64,000 nt of DNA from Variovorax sp. J22P240 (GTDB lineage: Bacteria > Pseudomonadota > Gammaproteobacteria > Burkholderiales > Burkholderiaceae_C): assembly GCF_030316855.1 (NCBI RefSeq), contig NZ_JASZYR010000009.1:149860-213859 (forward strand), in the 5' to 3' direction. The notes beneath the pieces were generated by a model that did no database searches, had not been told where the DNA came from, and saw only the letters and a list, made by a program, of their open reading frames with translations. Position 1 is the stretch's first letter; every line of letters starts with the position of its first letter. This document shows positions 50,895 through 60,016 of this stretch, piece by piece. Position numbers and translations under genes: made by a program.

Positions 50895-51536
50895 GTGCTG
50901 ACCGTCCACCATCTCGGCAAGTCGCAATCGGAGCGCATCGTGTGGCTCTGCGAGGAGCTCGGCCTGAAGTACGAACTCAAGCACTATGTGCGGGATCCGG
51001 TCACCGCGTTGGCACCGCCTGAACTTGTCGCGCTGCACCCGCTCGGCACGGCGCCCGTGATCAGCGACGGGAATCTCCTGCTTGCGGAGTCCGGCGCCAT
51101 CATGGAATACCTCATCGCGAGGTACGGCAACGGCCGGCTGACGCTCGGACCGGACCATCCGGACTACGTTCACTACCTCTTCTGGTGGCACTACGCCAAC
51201 GGCAATTTCCAGCCGAACATGGGCCGCAACATGTTCATGCGGCGACTGAACTTGCCGGACGACAACCCCATCGCCGCGCGCCTGAACGGCCGGCTTGTAG
51301 GCGCCTTCGCGCTGATCGAGAAGCGCCTCGGCGATGTACCGTTCCTGGCAGGCGAGAACTTCACCGCCGCGGACATCATGACCTTCTTCTCGTTGACCAC
51401 GATGCGCTACTTCATGCCCTTCGACCTCAGGCCGTATCCAAGCATCCTGGCTTACCTGCAGCGCATTGCAGGGCGGGAGCCCTACCAGCGCGCCATGCAA
51501 AAGGGCGACCCCGGCATGCCGCTTCTGCTCACCTGA
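50895..51536 (+). CDS. Glutathione S-transferase family protein
   Basis: This 213-residue protein has an N-terminal thioredoxin-like domain (HHLGKSQSERIVWLCEELGL, then HPLGTAPVISD and AESGAIMEYLIARYG). The C-terminal all-helical domain has FLAGENFTAADIMTFFS, the GST N-capping motif. The start is GTG at 50895 with AAGGAAG 4 bases upstream. It would conjugate glutathione to electrophiles or reduce peroxides. It stands alone between unrelated operons. Confidence 0.88.
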   Translation: MLTVHHLGKSQSERIVWLCEELGLKYELKHYVRDPVTALAPPELVALHPLGTAPVISDGNLLLAESGAIMEYLIARYGNGRLTLGPDHPDYVHYLFWWHYANGNFQPNMGRNMFMRRLNLPDDNPIAARLNGRLVGAFALIEKRLGDVPFLAGENFTAADIMTFFSLTTMRYFMPFDLRPYPSILAYLQRIAGREPYQRAMQKGDPGMPLLLT

Positions 51537-51674
51537 TGCCTAGCTCGGCATCGGTTGCGACCCTTCGCTTCAGAGCAGTCCCCCTTTGGAAGCGCCCTAC
51601 CCCAGCAGCGAGCGGCTTCCTCATACCCGCCGAGGATGCCGGCCTGCGGTTCAAGGGCGCGCGCTCAGGAGCCA

Positions 51675-51694
51675 TACTGTATAAAATAACAGTA
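51675..51694 (+). promoter_or_regulatory. Consensus LexA (SOS) box overlapping the -10 of the rSAM-UdgX operon
   Basis: TACTGT-N8-ACAGTA is a perfect match to the SOS-box core and outer bases. It overlaps a TATAAA -10-like element at 51680-51685 and ends 2 bases before the ATG at 51697. No Shine-Dalgarno fits in between, so transcription probably starts a few bases before the ATG. Confidence 0.8.
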
Positions 51695-51696
51695 CC

Positions 51697-53106
51697 ATGG
51701 TCATCCCGATTCTGCGCAAGCTCGCCATCCTGGCCGATGCAGCCAAGTACGACGCGTCCTGCGCGTCGTCCGGTGGCGCCAAGCGCCATTCGCGCGATCA
51801 GGTGGGCTTGGGGTCGAACAGCGGGACTGGCATCTGTCACAGCTACGCACCCGACGGCCGGTGCATCTCCCTGCTGAAGGTGTTGCTGACGAACTGGTGC
51901 GTCTACGACTGCCTTTATTGCGTGAACCGCGAATCGAGCGACGTCGAGCGTGCGCGCTTCACGCTGGACGAAGTGGTGCAGCTCACGCTCGACTTCTACC
52001 GGCGCAACGTGATCGAGGGCCTGTTCCTGAGCTCCGGGATCATCCAGTCGCCCGACTACACGATGGAGCAACTGATCGAAGTCGCGCGTCGGCTGCGCGA
52101 GGACCACCATTTCCGCGGCTATATCCACTTGAAGACCATTCCTGACGCGAGCGCCGACCTCATCGGCCGCGCCGGTCTTCATGCCGACCGCCTGAGCATC
52201 AACATCGAGTTGCCCAGCCAGAGCGCTCTGACGCAATTGGCGCCGCAAAAGAATGCGAGCGCCATCAAGCGCTCGATGGCCCGCATCCGTCTGCAGCTCG
52301 ACGACACGGCAGAGCAGTTGGGCCATGCAGCGCGGCGAACGCGAGCCATGGCCAACGCCCCTGCGGCGCAAGCGCCGCCACCGCGCTTTGCTCCGGCCGG
52401 TCAAAGCACACAGATGATTGTTGGTGCCGATGCCTCCGACGATCGCGCAATCCTGCGCACAAGCGTTTCCCTGTATCGCAGCTATCGTCTCAAGCGCGTG
52501 TACTACAGCGCGTTCAGTCCGATCGCGCATGCCAGCGCGCTGCTTCCTGGCCGCGCCGCGCCTCTGATGCGTGAGCACCGGCTGTACCAGGCCGACTGGC
52601 TCATGCGCTTCTACGGTTTCGAGGAGCACGAGCTGGTGACCGATGGCGGCATGCTGTCGCTGGACGTGGACCCCAAGTTGGCGTGGGCGCTTGCCCACCC
52701 GGACTGGTTCCCGGTGGATGTGAATCGCGCACCGAAGGAGACTCTGCTGCGTGTGCCGGGGCTGGGTACGCAATCGGTCGAGCGCCTGCTGAGCGCGCGC
52801 AGCGTGCGGTGCCTTCGCAAGGCCGACATCCTGCGCCTGGGCGCACCCAGCGCACGGATTCTGGCGTTCGTGGCTTTACCCGACCATCGGCCGGGAAGCG
52901 ACACCGCCTCTCGGCTGGATGCGATCGTCGCGCGGCGTCGATCCTCCGAGCAAACAAGGGCCGGGATGGCGATGCGCCCGGCGCAGCAGGGTGACCTGTT
53001 CGCCGCGGGTGGCGAGAGGGCTTCGCTCGGCACCGAAGCGCCGCTGGCCCCACCTTTGCAACCGACGGTGCTCGCATCCGGCTGGGGCGGGTCCAGCCAG
53101 GAATGA
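51697..53106 (+). CDS. Putative DNA modification/repair radical SAM protein (TIGR03916 type)
   Basis: The 469-residue protein has the radical SAM cluster motif CVYDCLYC (Cys68, Cys72, Cys75), preceded by the family-specific KYDASCASSGG and GICHSYAPDGRC cysteines. A helix-hairpin-helix DNA-binding region lies near the C terminus (VDVNRAPKETLLRVPGLGTQ). The family is known only by its constant linkage to a UDG-domain protein, which is the next gene here, 3 bases downstream. The reaction is unknown; DNA base modification or repair is proposed for the family. A consensus LexA box sits directly upstream. Confidence 0.88.
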   Translation: MVIPILRKLAILADAAKYDASCASSGGAKRHSRDQVGLGSNSGTGICHSYAPDGRCISLLKVLLTNWCVYDCLYCVNRESSDVERARFTLDEVVQLTLDFYRRNVIEGLFLSSGIIQSPDYTMEQLIEVARRLREDHHFRGYIHLKTIPDASADLIGRAGLHADRLSINIELPSQSALTQLAPQKNASAIKRSMARIRLQLDDTAEQLGHAARRTRAMANAPAAQAPPPRFAPAGQSTQMIVGADASDDRAILRTSVSLYRSYRLKRVYYSAFSPIAHASALLPGRAAPLMREHRLYQADWLMRFYGFEEHELVTDGGMLSLDVDPKLAWALAHPDWFPVDVNRAPKETLLRVPGLGTQSVERLLSARSVRCLRKADILRLGAPSARILAFVALPDHRPGSDTASRLDAIVARRRSSEQTRAGMAMRPAQQGDLFAAGGERASLGTEAPLAPPLQPTVLASGWGGSSQE

Positions 53107-53109
53107 CCC

Positions 53110-54702
53110 GTGCTCATCTCGCTGATCATCCCTGCGCCCGATGACCTGCCAGGCATCTTTGCGGCCTTGCGCGGTGCCCTGCACCACGGGTTCAACCCTG
53201 ACGCAGTGCGGTGGGATGACGGGCGAGTGCGCCAGTCCTCATGGATCGACGACCCGCTGCAGGGGTCGCACGGCGGGGCCCCCTGCGAGTTCGACCTGCA
53301 CGGCCGATTGCCCGCCGAGGCAAGCCGCGCACCGCACACGGATCCCGCTGCGCCACCGGTGCGCCTGCCGCGCGCATTCATCGAACTGCTGCGCAGCGCA
53401 CTGCTGCACGACAGTCCAGAGCGCTTCCATGCGGCGCATACGCTGGCCGCTGCCATCTTGCGCGACCGGCGGGCCTGGAACGACACCCTGCGTGATGATC
53501 GCTTGCGTCTCGAGCGCATGGCGCGCGAGGTGCGCCGCGAGGTTCACAAGATGCACGCCTTCGCGCGTTTTCGCCCGCTCCTCGACGAGGCCGGCGAATG
53601 CCACGTCGCCTGGTTCGAGCCAGCGCATCACGTGGTGCGCGCGGCAGCGCCTTTTTTCGTCGATCGGTTCGCCAGCATGCGCTGGGCGATCCTCACCCCG
53701 CGGGGCAGCGTGCACTGGGATCGCCATGCACTGCGCTTCGGCCCGCCGGCGACGCGCGAGGACGCCCCTGGCCCGGACGAAGGCGAGGGCTTGTGGCTGG
53801 CGTACTACCGAAGCGTTTTCAACCCGGCGCGCCTGAAGCCCGCGATGATGCGCCGGGAAATGCCAGTGCGTTTCTGGCGCAACCTTCCCGAGGCGTCGCA
53901 AATCACCTCGCTGATGCAGCAGGCGGACCAACGCGCTCATGGCATGGAGACGCGCGTCAGCCCCGCGCGCGAGCGCCGCGCGGGACGAACCGTGCCACTG
54001 CCGGGGGACGGATGCCATGAAGGCGTCCAACCTTCTTGCGGCGGACCCCAGGCCGGGCAGGTAGCAGAGCCGCTGCCTGCCTCGCCGTCGCAACGACTGG
54101 CGTCCCTCGCGCACCAGGCCTCCTGCTGCGAGGAGTGCGACTTCGCGGCCGACGCAACGGAAACCGTCTGGGGCGAGGGCCGTGCCGGCGCGACGCTGAT
54201 GCTGGTGGGCGAGCAACCAGGCGATCAGGAGGATCTGGCCGGCCGGCCGTTCGTCGGCCCGGCCGGCCAGCTCCTGCGTCGCGCGATCCGCGCGCTGCAG
54301 TGGCCGCAGGAGGAGTTGTATTTCACGAATGCCATCAAGCACTTCAAGTACGAGTGGCGCGGCAAGCGACGCATCCACAAAACCGCCGCGCAGCGAGAAG
54401 CATCGGCTTGTGCGCATTGGCTGGAGGCCGAAATCGCCACCGTGCGTCCGCGCGCCCTTGTCGCACTGGGCCGAACGGCGCTGGCGAGTCTCCTGCAGGA
54501 AGCTGTGAGCATCGAAGCGCATGCCGGCCGATGGCTCACGCGCGCGAGCGACGGGCTCCCGGTCTATGTCATGCCTCATCCAGCGGCGGTGCTGCGGGCG
54601 GGCAGCGACAGCTTGCCGCGACGCGAGGCGGAGTGGACCGCTCTGCTCGCCGGGGCGGGAGACGCACTGCGCGCGTTACGCGCCGCCCCAACCGGCACCT
54701 GA
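53110..54702 (+). CDS. UdgX-type uracil-DNA glycosylase fused to a radical-SAM-linked domain
   Basis: This 530-residue fusion starts with GTG at 53110. The N-terminal 260 residues match the rSAM-linked TIGR03915-type domain (YYRSVFNPARLKPAMMRREM). The C-terminal UDG domain has GEQPGD at residues 367-372, the UdgX-specific KRRIH at 419-423 and MPHPAAVLR from 488. In UdgX the KRRIH histidine (His423 here) bonds covalently to the abasic sugar after uracil removal. A cysteine set in ASCCEECDF may help bind an iron-sulfur cluster. It is co-transcribed with the SOS-controlled rSAM gene. Confidence 0.88.
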   Translation: MLISLIIPAPDDLPGIFAALRGALHHGFNPDAVRWDDGRVRQSSWIDDPLQGSHGGAPCEFDLHGRLPAEASRAPHTDPAAPPVRLPRAFIELLRSALLHDSPERFHAAHTLAAAILRDRRAWNDTLRDDRLRLERMAREVRREVHKMHAFARFRPLLDEAGECHVAWFEPAHHVVRAAAPFFVDRFASMRWAILTPRGSVHWDRHALRFGPPATREDAPGPDEGEGLWLAYYRSVFNPARLKPAMMRREMPVRFWRNLPEASQITSLMQQADQRAHGMETRVSPARERRAGRTVPLPGDGCHEGVQPSCGGPQAGQVAEPLPASPSQRLASLAHQASCCEECDFAADATETVWGEGRAGATLMLVGEQPGDQEDLAGRPFVGPAGQLLRRAIRALQWPQEELYFTNAIKHFKYEWRGKRRIHKTAAQREASACAHWLEAEIATVRPRALVALGRTALASLLQEAVSIEAHAGRWLTRASDGLPVYVMPHPAAVLRAGSDSLPRREAEWTALLAGAGDALRALRAAPTGT

Positions 54703-54876
54703 TCAGATCGCAAGTTCAGGCCGACATCAATGAGACCGTGGTCCGCGTCTGAGTGGGCATGCTGCGGACCGTGTTGGCTCGACATCGGCGCTGTCCTTCA
54801 TGCGAGCAGAGTCCTGTCCGCCATCGAAGCCGGCCCCGGGAAGTAGATTGTGCGCAGGCAACAAAAGGAGAACGCC

Positions 54877-55056
54877 ATGGCAGACGACTTGGACAATCGC
54901 GGGCCAGAGGACCGTAGCCGGATCAACGTCAACGAGCCGCACGAAGTTCGCTACTGGATGCAACGCTTCGATGTGACCGAGGAGGACCTCCGCAAGGCGG
55001 TTGCCGAAGTGGGCGTCGCCGTCGACCGAATCGCCGAGCAACTCGGGAAGAAGTGA
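54877..55056 (+). CDS. DUF3606 domain protein upstream of ku
   Basis: The 59-residue acidic protein matches DUF3606: RSRINVNEPHEVRYWMQRFD, then TEEDLRKAVAEVG. AAAGGAG lies 6 bases before the ATG at 54877. The function is unknown. Its stop is immediately followed by the ku start, so both are probably on one transcript, which hints at a role with Ku or in the same stress condition. Confidence 0.82.
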   Translation: MADDLDNRGPEDRSRINVNEPHEVRYWMQRFDVTEEDLRKAVAEVGVAVDRIAEQLGKK

Positions 55057-55057
55057 G

Positions 55058-55945
55058 ATGGCCACAGGCGGTAGAACCCTCTGGAAGGGCGCGATCACCT
55101 TCGGACTGGTCCACATCCCAGTCGGTCTCCACACCGCTACGACCGAGGAGGGGGTGGACTTCGACTGGCTCGACAAGCGGACCATGGATCCGGTCGGCTA
55201 CAAGCGCGTCAACAAGAAGACCGGCAAGGAGATCGACAAGGACGACATCGTGAAGGGCGTCGAGTACGACGACGGAAAGTACGTCGTCATATCGCCGGAC
55301 GAGATCGAAGCGGTGTACCCGCGCACGACCCAGACCATTGAGATTCAACGCTTCGTCGATGCCAACGCGATTCCGTTCGTCTACTTGGAGCGCCCTTACT
55401 ACGTCGCCCCAGTCAACAAGGGCCAGAAGGTCTTCGCGCTGCTGAGGGAGGTACTCCTCAAGACCGGGAAAATCGGCCTGGCCAAGGTCGTGATCGCCAC
55501 GAAGCAGCATTTGGCCGCCCTCGTGCCCAGCGACAAGGCGCTCGTGCTCAATTTGCTTCGATGGGGTGACGAAGTGAAATCCCTCGAAGGCCTGGATCTG
55601 CCTCCCGCCGGTACGAAGGGGGCGAAGATCAGCGCAGCAGAAATGAAGATGGCTGAACAGCTCGTCAAGGACATGTCGGGCGAATGGAAGCCCGAGGATT
55701 TCAAGGACGAGTTCAAGCACGAGGTCATGAAGCTCGTGGACAAGAAGGTGAAGGCGGGGGACACCGAAACGGTGATCCAGCCGGAAGAAGAGGCTCCCTC
55801 CGAAGGTGCGGAGATCATCGATCTGACTGAGCTGCTTGCCCGCAGCCTCAAGGGCGGGAAGTCCTCGAAGCCGGCCTCGAAAAAGACCCGGAGCAAGGCT
55901 GCTCCCAAGAAAGCGGCGCCGGCCAGGGCGCGCAAGGCTGCGTGA
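55058..55945 (+). CDS. ku: Non-homologous end-joining protein Ku
   Basis: This 295-residue protein is full length for bacterial Ku. The N-terminal LWKGAITFGLVHIPVGL is typical. The core ring domain includes GVEYDDGKYVVISPDEIEAV and PFVYLERPYYVAPV, and the C terminus is a basic Lys/Ala-rich tail. Ku forms a homodimer that encircles double-strand ends and recruits LigD. No ligD is in the window. It starts one base after the DUF3606 stop. Confidence 0.93.
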   Translation: MATGGRTLWKGAITFGLVHIPVGLHTATTEEGVDFDWLDKRTMDPVGYKRVNKKTGKEIDKDDIVKGVEYDDGKYVVISPDEIEAVYPRTTQTIEIQRFVDANAIPFVYLERPYYVAPVNKGQKVFALLREVLLKTGKIGLAKVVIATKQHLAALVPSDKALVLNLLRWGDEVKSLEGLDLPPAGTKGAKISAAEMKMAEQLVKDMSGEWKPEDFKDEFKHEVMKLVDKKVKAGDTETVIQPEEEAPSEGAEIIDLTELLARSLKGGKSSKPASKKTRSKAAPKKAAPARARKAA

Positions 55946-55997
55946 TCGGAAAGCACGCATGCCGCGCTCAGCGCCGGTCGACTCACAAAAGTCTCCA

Positions 55998-56279
55998 ATG
56001 CTTGCGTCCATCCGCCGCATCGCGATCTACGTCGATGAGTCGCAAGACGGCGGGTATCGCTGGATCCTCATCGAGCAAAAGGCGAAGTCCTCGCAGTGGA
56101 CCAGGATCGATTCAGCGGCGGACGCAACAGCAAGCTACCACGAGGCCATGGCTGCCGGCTTGTTGGCACTGCAGGTCATGGTCGATGACTTGGACAGGGG
56201 GCCGCGCGAGCTCGCGGATGCGGAACCTGCGCCGAGCAGGTCGGGGAGCCGCTTCGGTTTTGGTGACCTGCGATCCTGA
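55998..56279 (+). CDS. Small protein of unknown function downstream of ku
   Basis: The 93-residue protein begins MLASIRRIAIYVDESQDGGY and continues WILIEQKAKSSQWTRIDSAA, with a helical middle (SYHEAMAAGLLALQVMVDDL) and a Ser/Arg-rich tail. It lies 52 bases after ku on the same strand. No good ribosome site is visible at 55998. I do not recognise a family, and a role linked to end joining is only suggested by position. Confidence 0.55.
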   Translation: MLASIRRIAIYVDESQDGGYRWILIEQKAKSSQWTRIDSAADATASYHEAMAAGLLALQVMVDDLDRGPRELADAEPAPSRSGSRFGFGDLRS

Positions 56280-56685
56280 AGGACCGGCTGGTCAGCACGC
56301 CGGGAACGCTCGCCACACCAGCGTCAAAAGGAAAGGCGACCATCAGCCCGCCGCCCGGCATCGTTGCCGCCGTCGTCGGAGAGCGCAGGCGCACCTGCGA
56401 GAGGCGCTTCTCGCGTTGTTCGCGTTGCGCACCGCCGACAGGTCCCGGCCGATCAGCAGGCGAGCGAGTCGGGCGGGCGTCGGTGGGGCGTGCCCCCGTC
56501 TCAGGGCGACTTGCCAGATTCGGCGGGCCCACACCCCTGTAGGCGCACGCTGATTGCACGGTCCGCCAATGCGACAGATCATTTGCTAGACCAACGGACA
56601 GCCCAACTGACGATGGGTGCTCGGCCATGGCGTCGACCCCCATCGCGGTTCGCCTCACCATTTCAACATGTCGAGGGGTAGTTGT
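56280..56685. other. Intergenic stretch without a supported gene
   Basis: Open frames on both strands have no ribosome sites and no similarity. AGGGG at about 56674-56678 serves the next gene. No terminator was recognised. Confidence 0.4.
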
Positions 56686-56973
56686 ATGAATCTGATGAGC
56701 GTCGACCTTTACCACAGCGCTACAAATCCAAAGAAGTTCCTGGCGATTCCGGCCGGAGTCGATCCCGCTGAGCTCATGGGTCCGATGACATTCGACAAAG
56801 ACTACGCAGAGGTGATCCGATTCCACGAGGCTTTCCAGTTCAATCCGGACGAGCCGTATGCCGGGGTCAACGCGGCCAAGATCGCCGCAGACATCCTGAC
56901 CGTGAAATGGGCGATCTACCGCCGTTCGGGCCCCTCACCCCGAAGGCCAAAGGGCGCTGCCGAACCCAGATGA
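56686..56973 (+). CDS. Small protein of unknown function
   Basis: This 95-residue soluble protein begins MNLMSVDLYHSATNPKKFLA, with FDKDYAEVIRFHEAFQFNPD in the middle and an Arg/Pro-rich end. The start at 56686 has AGGGG about 7 bases upstream. The composition is less GC-driven than in shadow frames, which supports coding. No family is recognised. Its neighbours are an uncharacterised gene and an AsmA-like gene. Confidence 0.55.
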   Translation: MNLMSVDLYHSATNPKKFLAIPAGVDPAELMGPMTFDKDYAEVIRFHEAFQFNPDEPYAGVNAAKIAADILTVKWAIYRRSGPSPRRPKGAAEPR

Positions 56974-57176
56974 GCTTCCGCCGAGCGCGTGCCTAGGCCC
57001 GCGGCCGCTTTCAAAGCGAGGGGGCTTACGTCGACCGTCGTTGAAGGTGCGTTGGCAAGGGCTACGCCGCAAGCCAAATCCCACACCAAGCGTGCGCAGC
57101 GGCCGACTGCGCACGAGGCCCGCGCGTAGAGGATGAGTTGCCTGGTTCTGCAGGCACCTATTTTTGGGAATGATTG

Positions 57177-59216
57177 ATGATCTCCGCCAGCCCGCCGACG
57201 CCGCGCGTGCATCGACGCCGCGGCTGGGTGATCGCTGGTGCCGTGATCTCGGTCCTGGTCATCGTCCTCGTGCTCTTTGACTGGAACTGGGTCAGGCCAC
57301 CGATCGAGCGCTACATCTCGCGCAAGACCGAGCGCGAATTCCGGATGTCCGATCTGCACGTGCGGCTCGGGTGGACGCCGACGATCCGGATGCGCGACGT
57401 GTATTTCGGCAACGCGCCTTGGGCAACCGACAAGGCCATGGCGCAGGCCGAGATGGTCGAGTTCTCGGTCTCCCTTCGCGACCTCCCTGACAAGATCCTG
57501 GTGCCGCGTGTGGCCCTGACGCGGCCCGATCTCGTCTTCGAGCGCCTTGCCGACGATCGCCGCAACTGGACGCTTGCCGAGCCAACGCAGAGCGATGAGC
57601 CGAGCAAGCTGCGCATCAGTACGCTGTCAGTCGACCAAGGCCGGCTGCGTTACATCGATCACGGTGAGCCTTTCGAGCTGGACGTGCGCGCATCCACGTT
57701 CGATCCGGCGAGTCAGGAGAAGGTCAAGGATGCCGATGCTCCCCCCGTCAATGCGCGCTACTCGACCGAGTACGCCTTCACGGGCAAGTACCACGATGCC
57801 AGCTTTTCCGGCCAAGCGCTCACGGGCGAGGTCCTCAGCTTCCAGGAGTCGGGCGTTCCGTTTCCGCTCAAGGGCCGCCTGAGCGCCGGTACCACCAAGG
57901 TCGAGGTCGAAGGCACGATCGCCGATGCGGCGGACATCTCCGCCATCGATGTACGGCTGCTCATCGAGGGTCGGACCCTTGCAAACCTCTATCCCTTCCT
58001 GCTTCTGCCGCTGCCGGCCTCGCCGCCGTACCGCCTGCAGGGCCACCTGACACAGAAAGGTCCTCGCTACACGATGGAGGATCTGTCCGGAAAGATCGGA
58101 TCCACCGACGTGACGGGCAAGGGCGCGTACCTCGAGCGGGAGCCGCGGCCACTGCTCACGGCGGATCTGCACAGCAAGCTCCTGAACATCGCGGACCTCG
58201 GGCCGCTGATCGGCATCGAGACAAAGCAGACCGGCGGAAAGCCCGACCTGTCGCAAGGCGAGACCGCCACTCGCCCTGCCGCGAAGCAGAAAGACAAGGC
58301 CGTGACGCCGGACCGCCTGTTGCCCGCCGGCGAGTTCGAGGGCAGCCGCCTGCAGAAGATCGATGCCGATGTCACGCTGACCGCGACCAAGCTGGTCGTG
58401 CCCCATGCGCTTCCTCTGGAAAGCTTGGACGCAGCGCTGCATTTGCATGATTCGGTGCTGAAGATGCCTCGCCTGGACTTTGGATTCGCCGGCGGCAAGA
58501 TCGCTGGACGCGTCACGCTTGACGCACGCGAGCCGACCATCCGGTCCGACGTTCAAGTCGACTTGCAGCGCGTGCGCGTGGACCGTTTGATCCCCGATTC
58601 AAAGACCCTGGCGAAAGGCGCGGGGCGCCTGGGGGCACGGCTTCAACTGCAAGGCAGCGGCAATTCGATCGCGGATGCGGCGGCCGTGGCCAATGGGAAG
58701 CTTTCAGCCACGATCGTCAATGGCGAGGTCTCCAACTTGCTGGACGCATTGAGCGGGCTCAACGGCGGCAAAGTGCTTCAGCTGCTTGTCGGCGGCGATC
58801 GAGACATTGTGGTGCGTTGCGGCGGGGTTGCATTCGACGTCAAACGCGGACGCGGCGACGCGAATCTCTTTGTCATCGACACCGAGCAGACCCAGATCCT
58901 CGGCGAGGGTTGGTTCGATCTCGCGCACGAACGCTTTGACGTGAAGGTGGAGCCCAAGCCGAAGGACGTGGGCATTCTTTCGCTGCGCACGCCCGTGCGG
59001 CTGCACGGAAGCTTCAAGCAGCCAGAGTTCCAGGTCGAGAAGGGCCCGCTCCTCGCTCGCGCCGGCGGCGCGATCGCCTTGGCGACCATCAACCCACTGG
59101 CGGCCTTGCTGCCGCTTGTCGAAACCGGTCCCGGCGAAAACACCGACTGCGCGGACGTGCAAAAGCAGGTACGAGGTGCGGCCGGACAGGCGCGGCAACC
59201 GGAGCGCAAGCGTTGA
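57177..59216 (+). CDS. AsmA family protein
   Basis: The 679-residue envelope protein has one N-terminal membrane helix (VIAGAVISVLVIVLVLFDWN) followed by a large periplasmic beta-rich region. The AsmA/DUF3971-like C-terminal signature VANGKLSATIVNGEVSNLLD precedes FVIDTEQTQILGEGWFDLA, and the GSFKQPEFQVEKGPLLARAG ending is typical. AsmA-like proteins are thought to help lipid transport to the outer membrane. The start at 57177 (ATG) is preferred to the adjacent TTG at 57174. It appears monocistronic. Confidence 0.87.
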   Translation: MISASPPTPRVHRRRGWVIAGAVISVLVIVLVLFDWNWVRPPIERYISRKTEREFRMSDLHVRLGWTPTIRMRDVYFGNAPWATDKAMAQAEMVEFSVSLRDLPDKILVPRVALTRPDLVFERLADDRRNWTLAEPTQSDEPSKLRISTLSVDQGRLRYIDHGEPFELDVRASTFDPASQEKVKDADAPPVNARYSTEYAFTGKYHDASFSGQALTGEVLSFQESGVPFPLKGRLSAGTTKVEVEGTIADAADISAIDVRLLIEGRTLANLYPFLLLPLPASPPYRLQGHLTQKGPRYTMEDLSGKIGSTDVTGKGAYLEREPRPLLTADLHSKLLNIADLGPLIGIETKQTGGKPDLSQGETATRPAAKQKDKAVTPDRLLPAGEFEGSRLQKIDADVTLTATKLVVPHALPLESLDAALHLHDSVLKMPRLDFGFAGGKIAGRVTLDAREPTIRSDVQVDLQRVRVDRLIPDSKTLAKGAGRLGARLQLQGSGNSIADAAAVANGKLSATIVNGEVSNLLDALSGLNGGKVLQLLVGGDRDIVVRCGGVAFDVKRGRGDANLFVIDTEQTQILGEGWFDLAHERFDVKVEPKPKDVGILSLRTPVRLHGSFKQPEFQVEKGPLLARAGGAIALATINPLAALLPLVETGPGENTDCADVQKQVRGAAGQARQPERKR

Positions 59217-59275
59217 TCCGATCCGCTCCCGTTGCGGCGAGCCCTCGATTGCCCCACGTCCGAGGCACCGGCGCC

Positions 59276-60016
59276 TCAGCGGTTGCTTGGGGTGCGCGCC
59301 CCGAGAATCATCTCGGTGAGCCAGGCGGACAACAGGCCGTCGTACGTGCGCTGGCTTCGCTCGTCGGTCAGGCCATGATCTGCACCCTGGATCGTGCGAT
59401 GAGTGATTGATTTGGCGCGTTGGAAGGCGCGAACGTAGCTCGCGATGCATGGGCCAGGAACCAGCTCGTCGAATTCCGATCCTGCGACGAACGCATCGCC
59501 TCGGAACGCCCGACACGCAGACAATGCGCGGTCCGAATCGGCCGGCCGGACCTGCTCCCGGTACGCGAGGACCGCAGCGCGGTCGAGTTGCTCCTTCGGC
59601 ACGCCCCAGTCTTCGTCCGGATACAGGGCCGGGACCCTGAGTGCAAGCCATCGAACACTTCGCCTGCCACTTGCGACTGCCGCCAGATAGCCGCCGTAGC
59701 TGGTGCCGATCAGCGCCATGGATTTCGGGTCTACCGTCGCTTGACCGGCGAGCAAATCGAAAGCGGCCAAGACATCGCGCAGGTTGTCGTCCCGGGAGAC
59801 GGACGCCTTCACATCTTGGCGTCGGCCATGCCCGCGCAGGTCGAAGGTCAGGCAAACGCAGCCGAGGGCCGCGAGATCTTCCGCTCGGATTTGATAGTGG
59901 GCCTGGTCGCTGTCCCACCCATGGACGATGAGGACGCCCGGCAAGGTGTTCGGCGCGGCCACAAGCACCCCTTGCACCTCGTCCGTTCCGTCCACAGAGA
60001 TCAGGACTTGCTTCAA
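59276..60016 (-). CDS. Alpha/beta hydrolase (dienelactone-hydrolase/BAAT-like)
   Basis: This 246-residue enzyme has the nucleophile elbow GTSYGGYLAA near residue 117 and an oxyanion region at VLIVHGWDSD. A candidate acid lies in SEFDELVP, and the catalytic histidine in GADHGLTDE. The substrate is unknown and is probably an ester or thioester. It overlaps the upstream small membrane gene by ATGA, forming an operon with that gene and a holin-like gene. Confidence 0.83.
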   Translation of the reverse strand: MKQVLISVDGTDEVQGVLVAAPNTLPGVLIVHGWDSDQAHYQIRAEDLAALGCVCLTFDLRGHGRRQDVKASVSRDDNLRDVLAAFDLLAGQATVDPKSMALIGTSYGGYLAAVASGRRSVRWLALRVPALYPDEDWGVPKEQLDRAAVLAYREQVRPADSDRALSACRAFRGDAFVAGSEFDELVPGPCIASYVRAFQRAKSITHRTIQGADHGLTDERSQRTYDGLLSAWLTEMILGARTPSNR

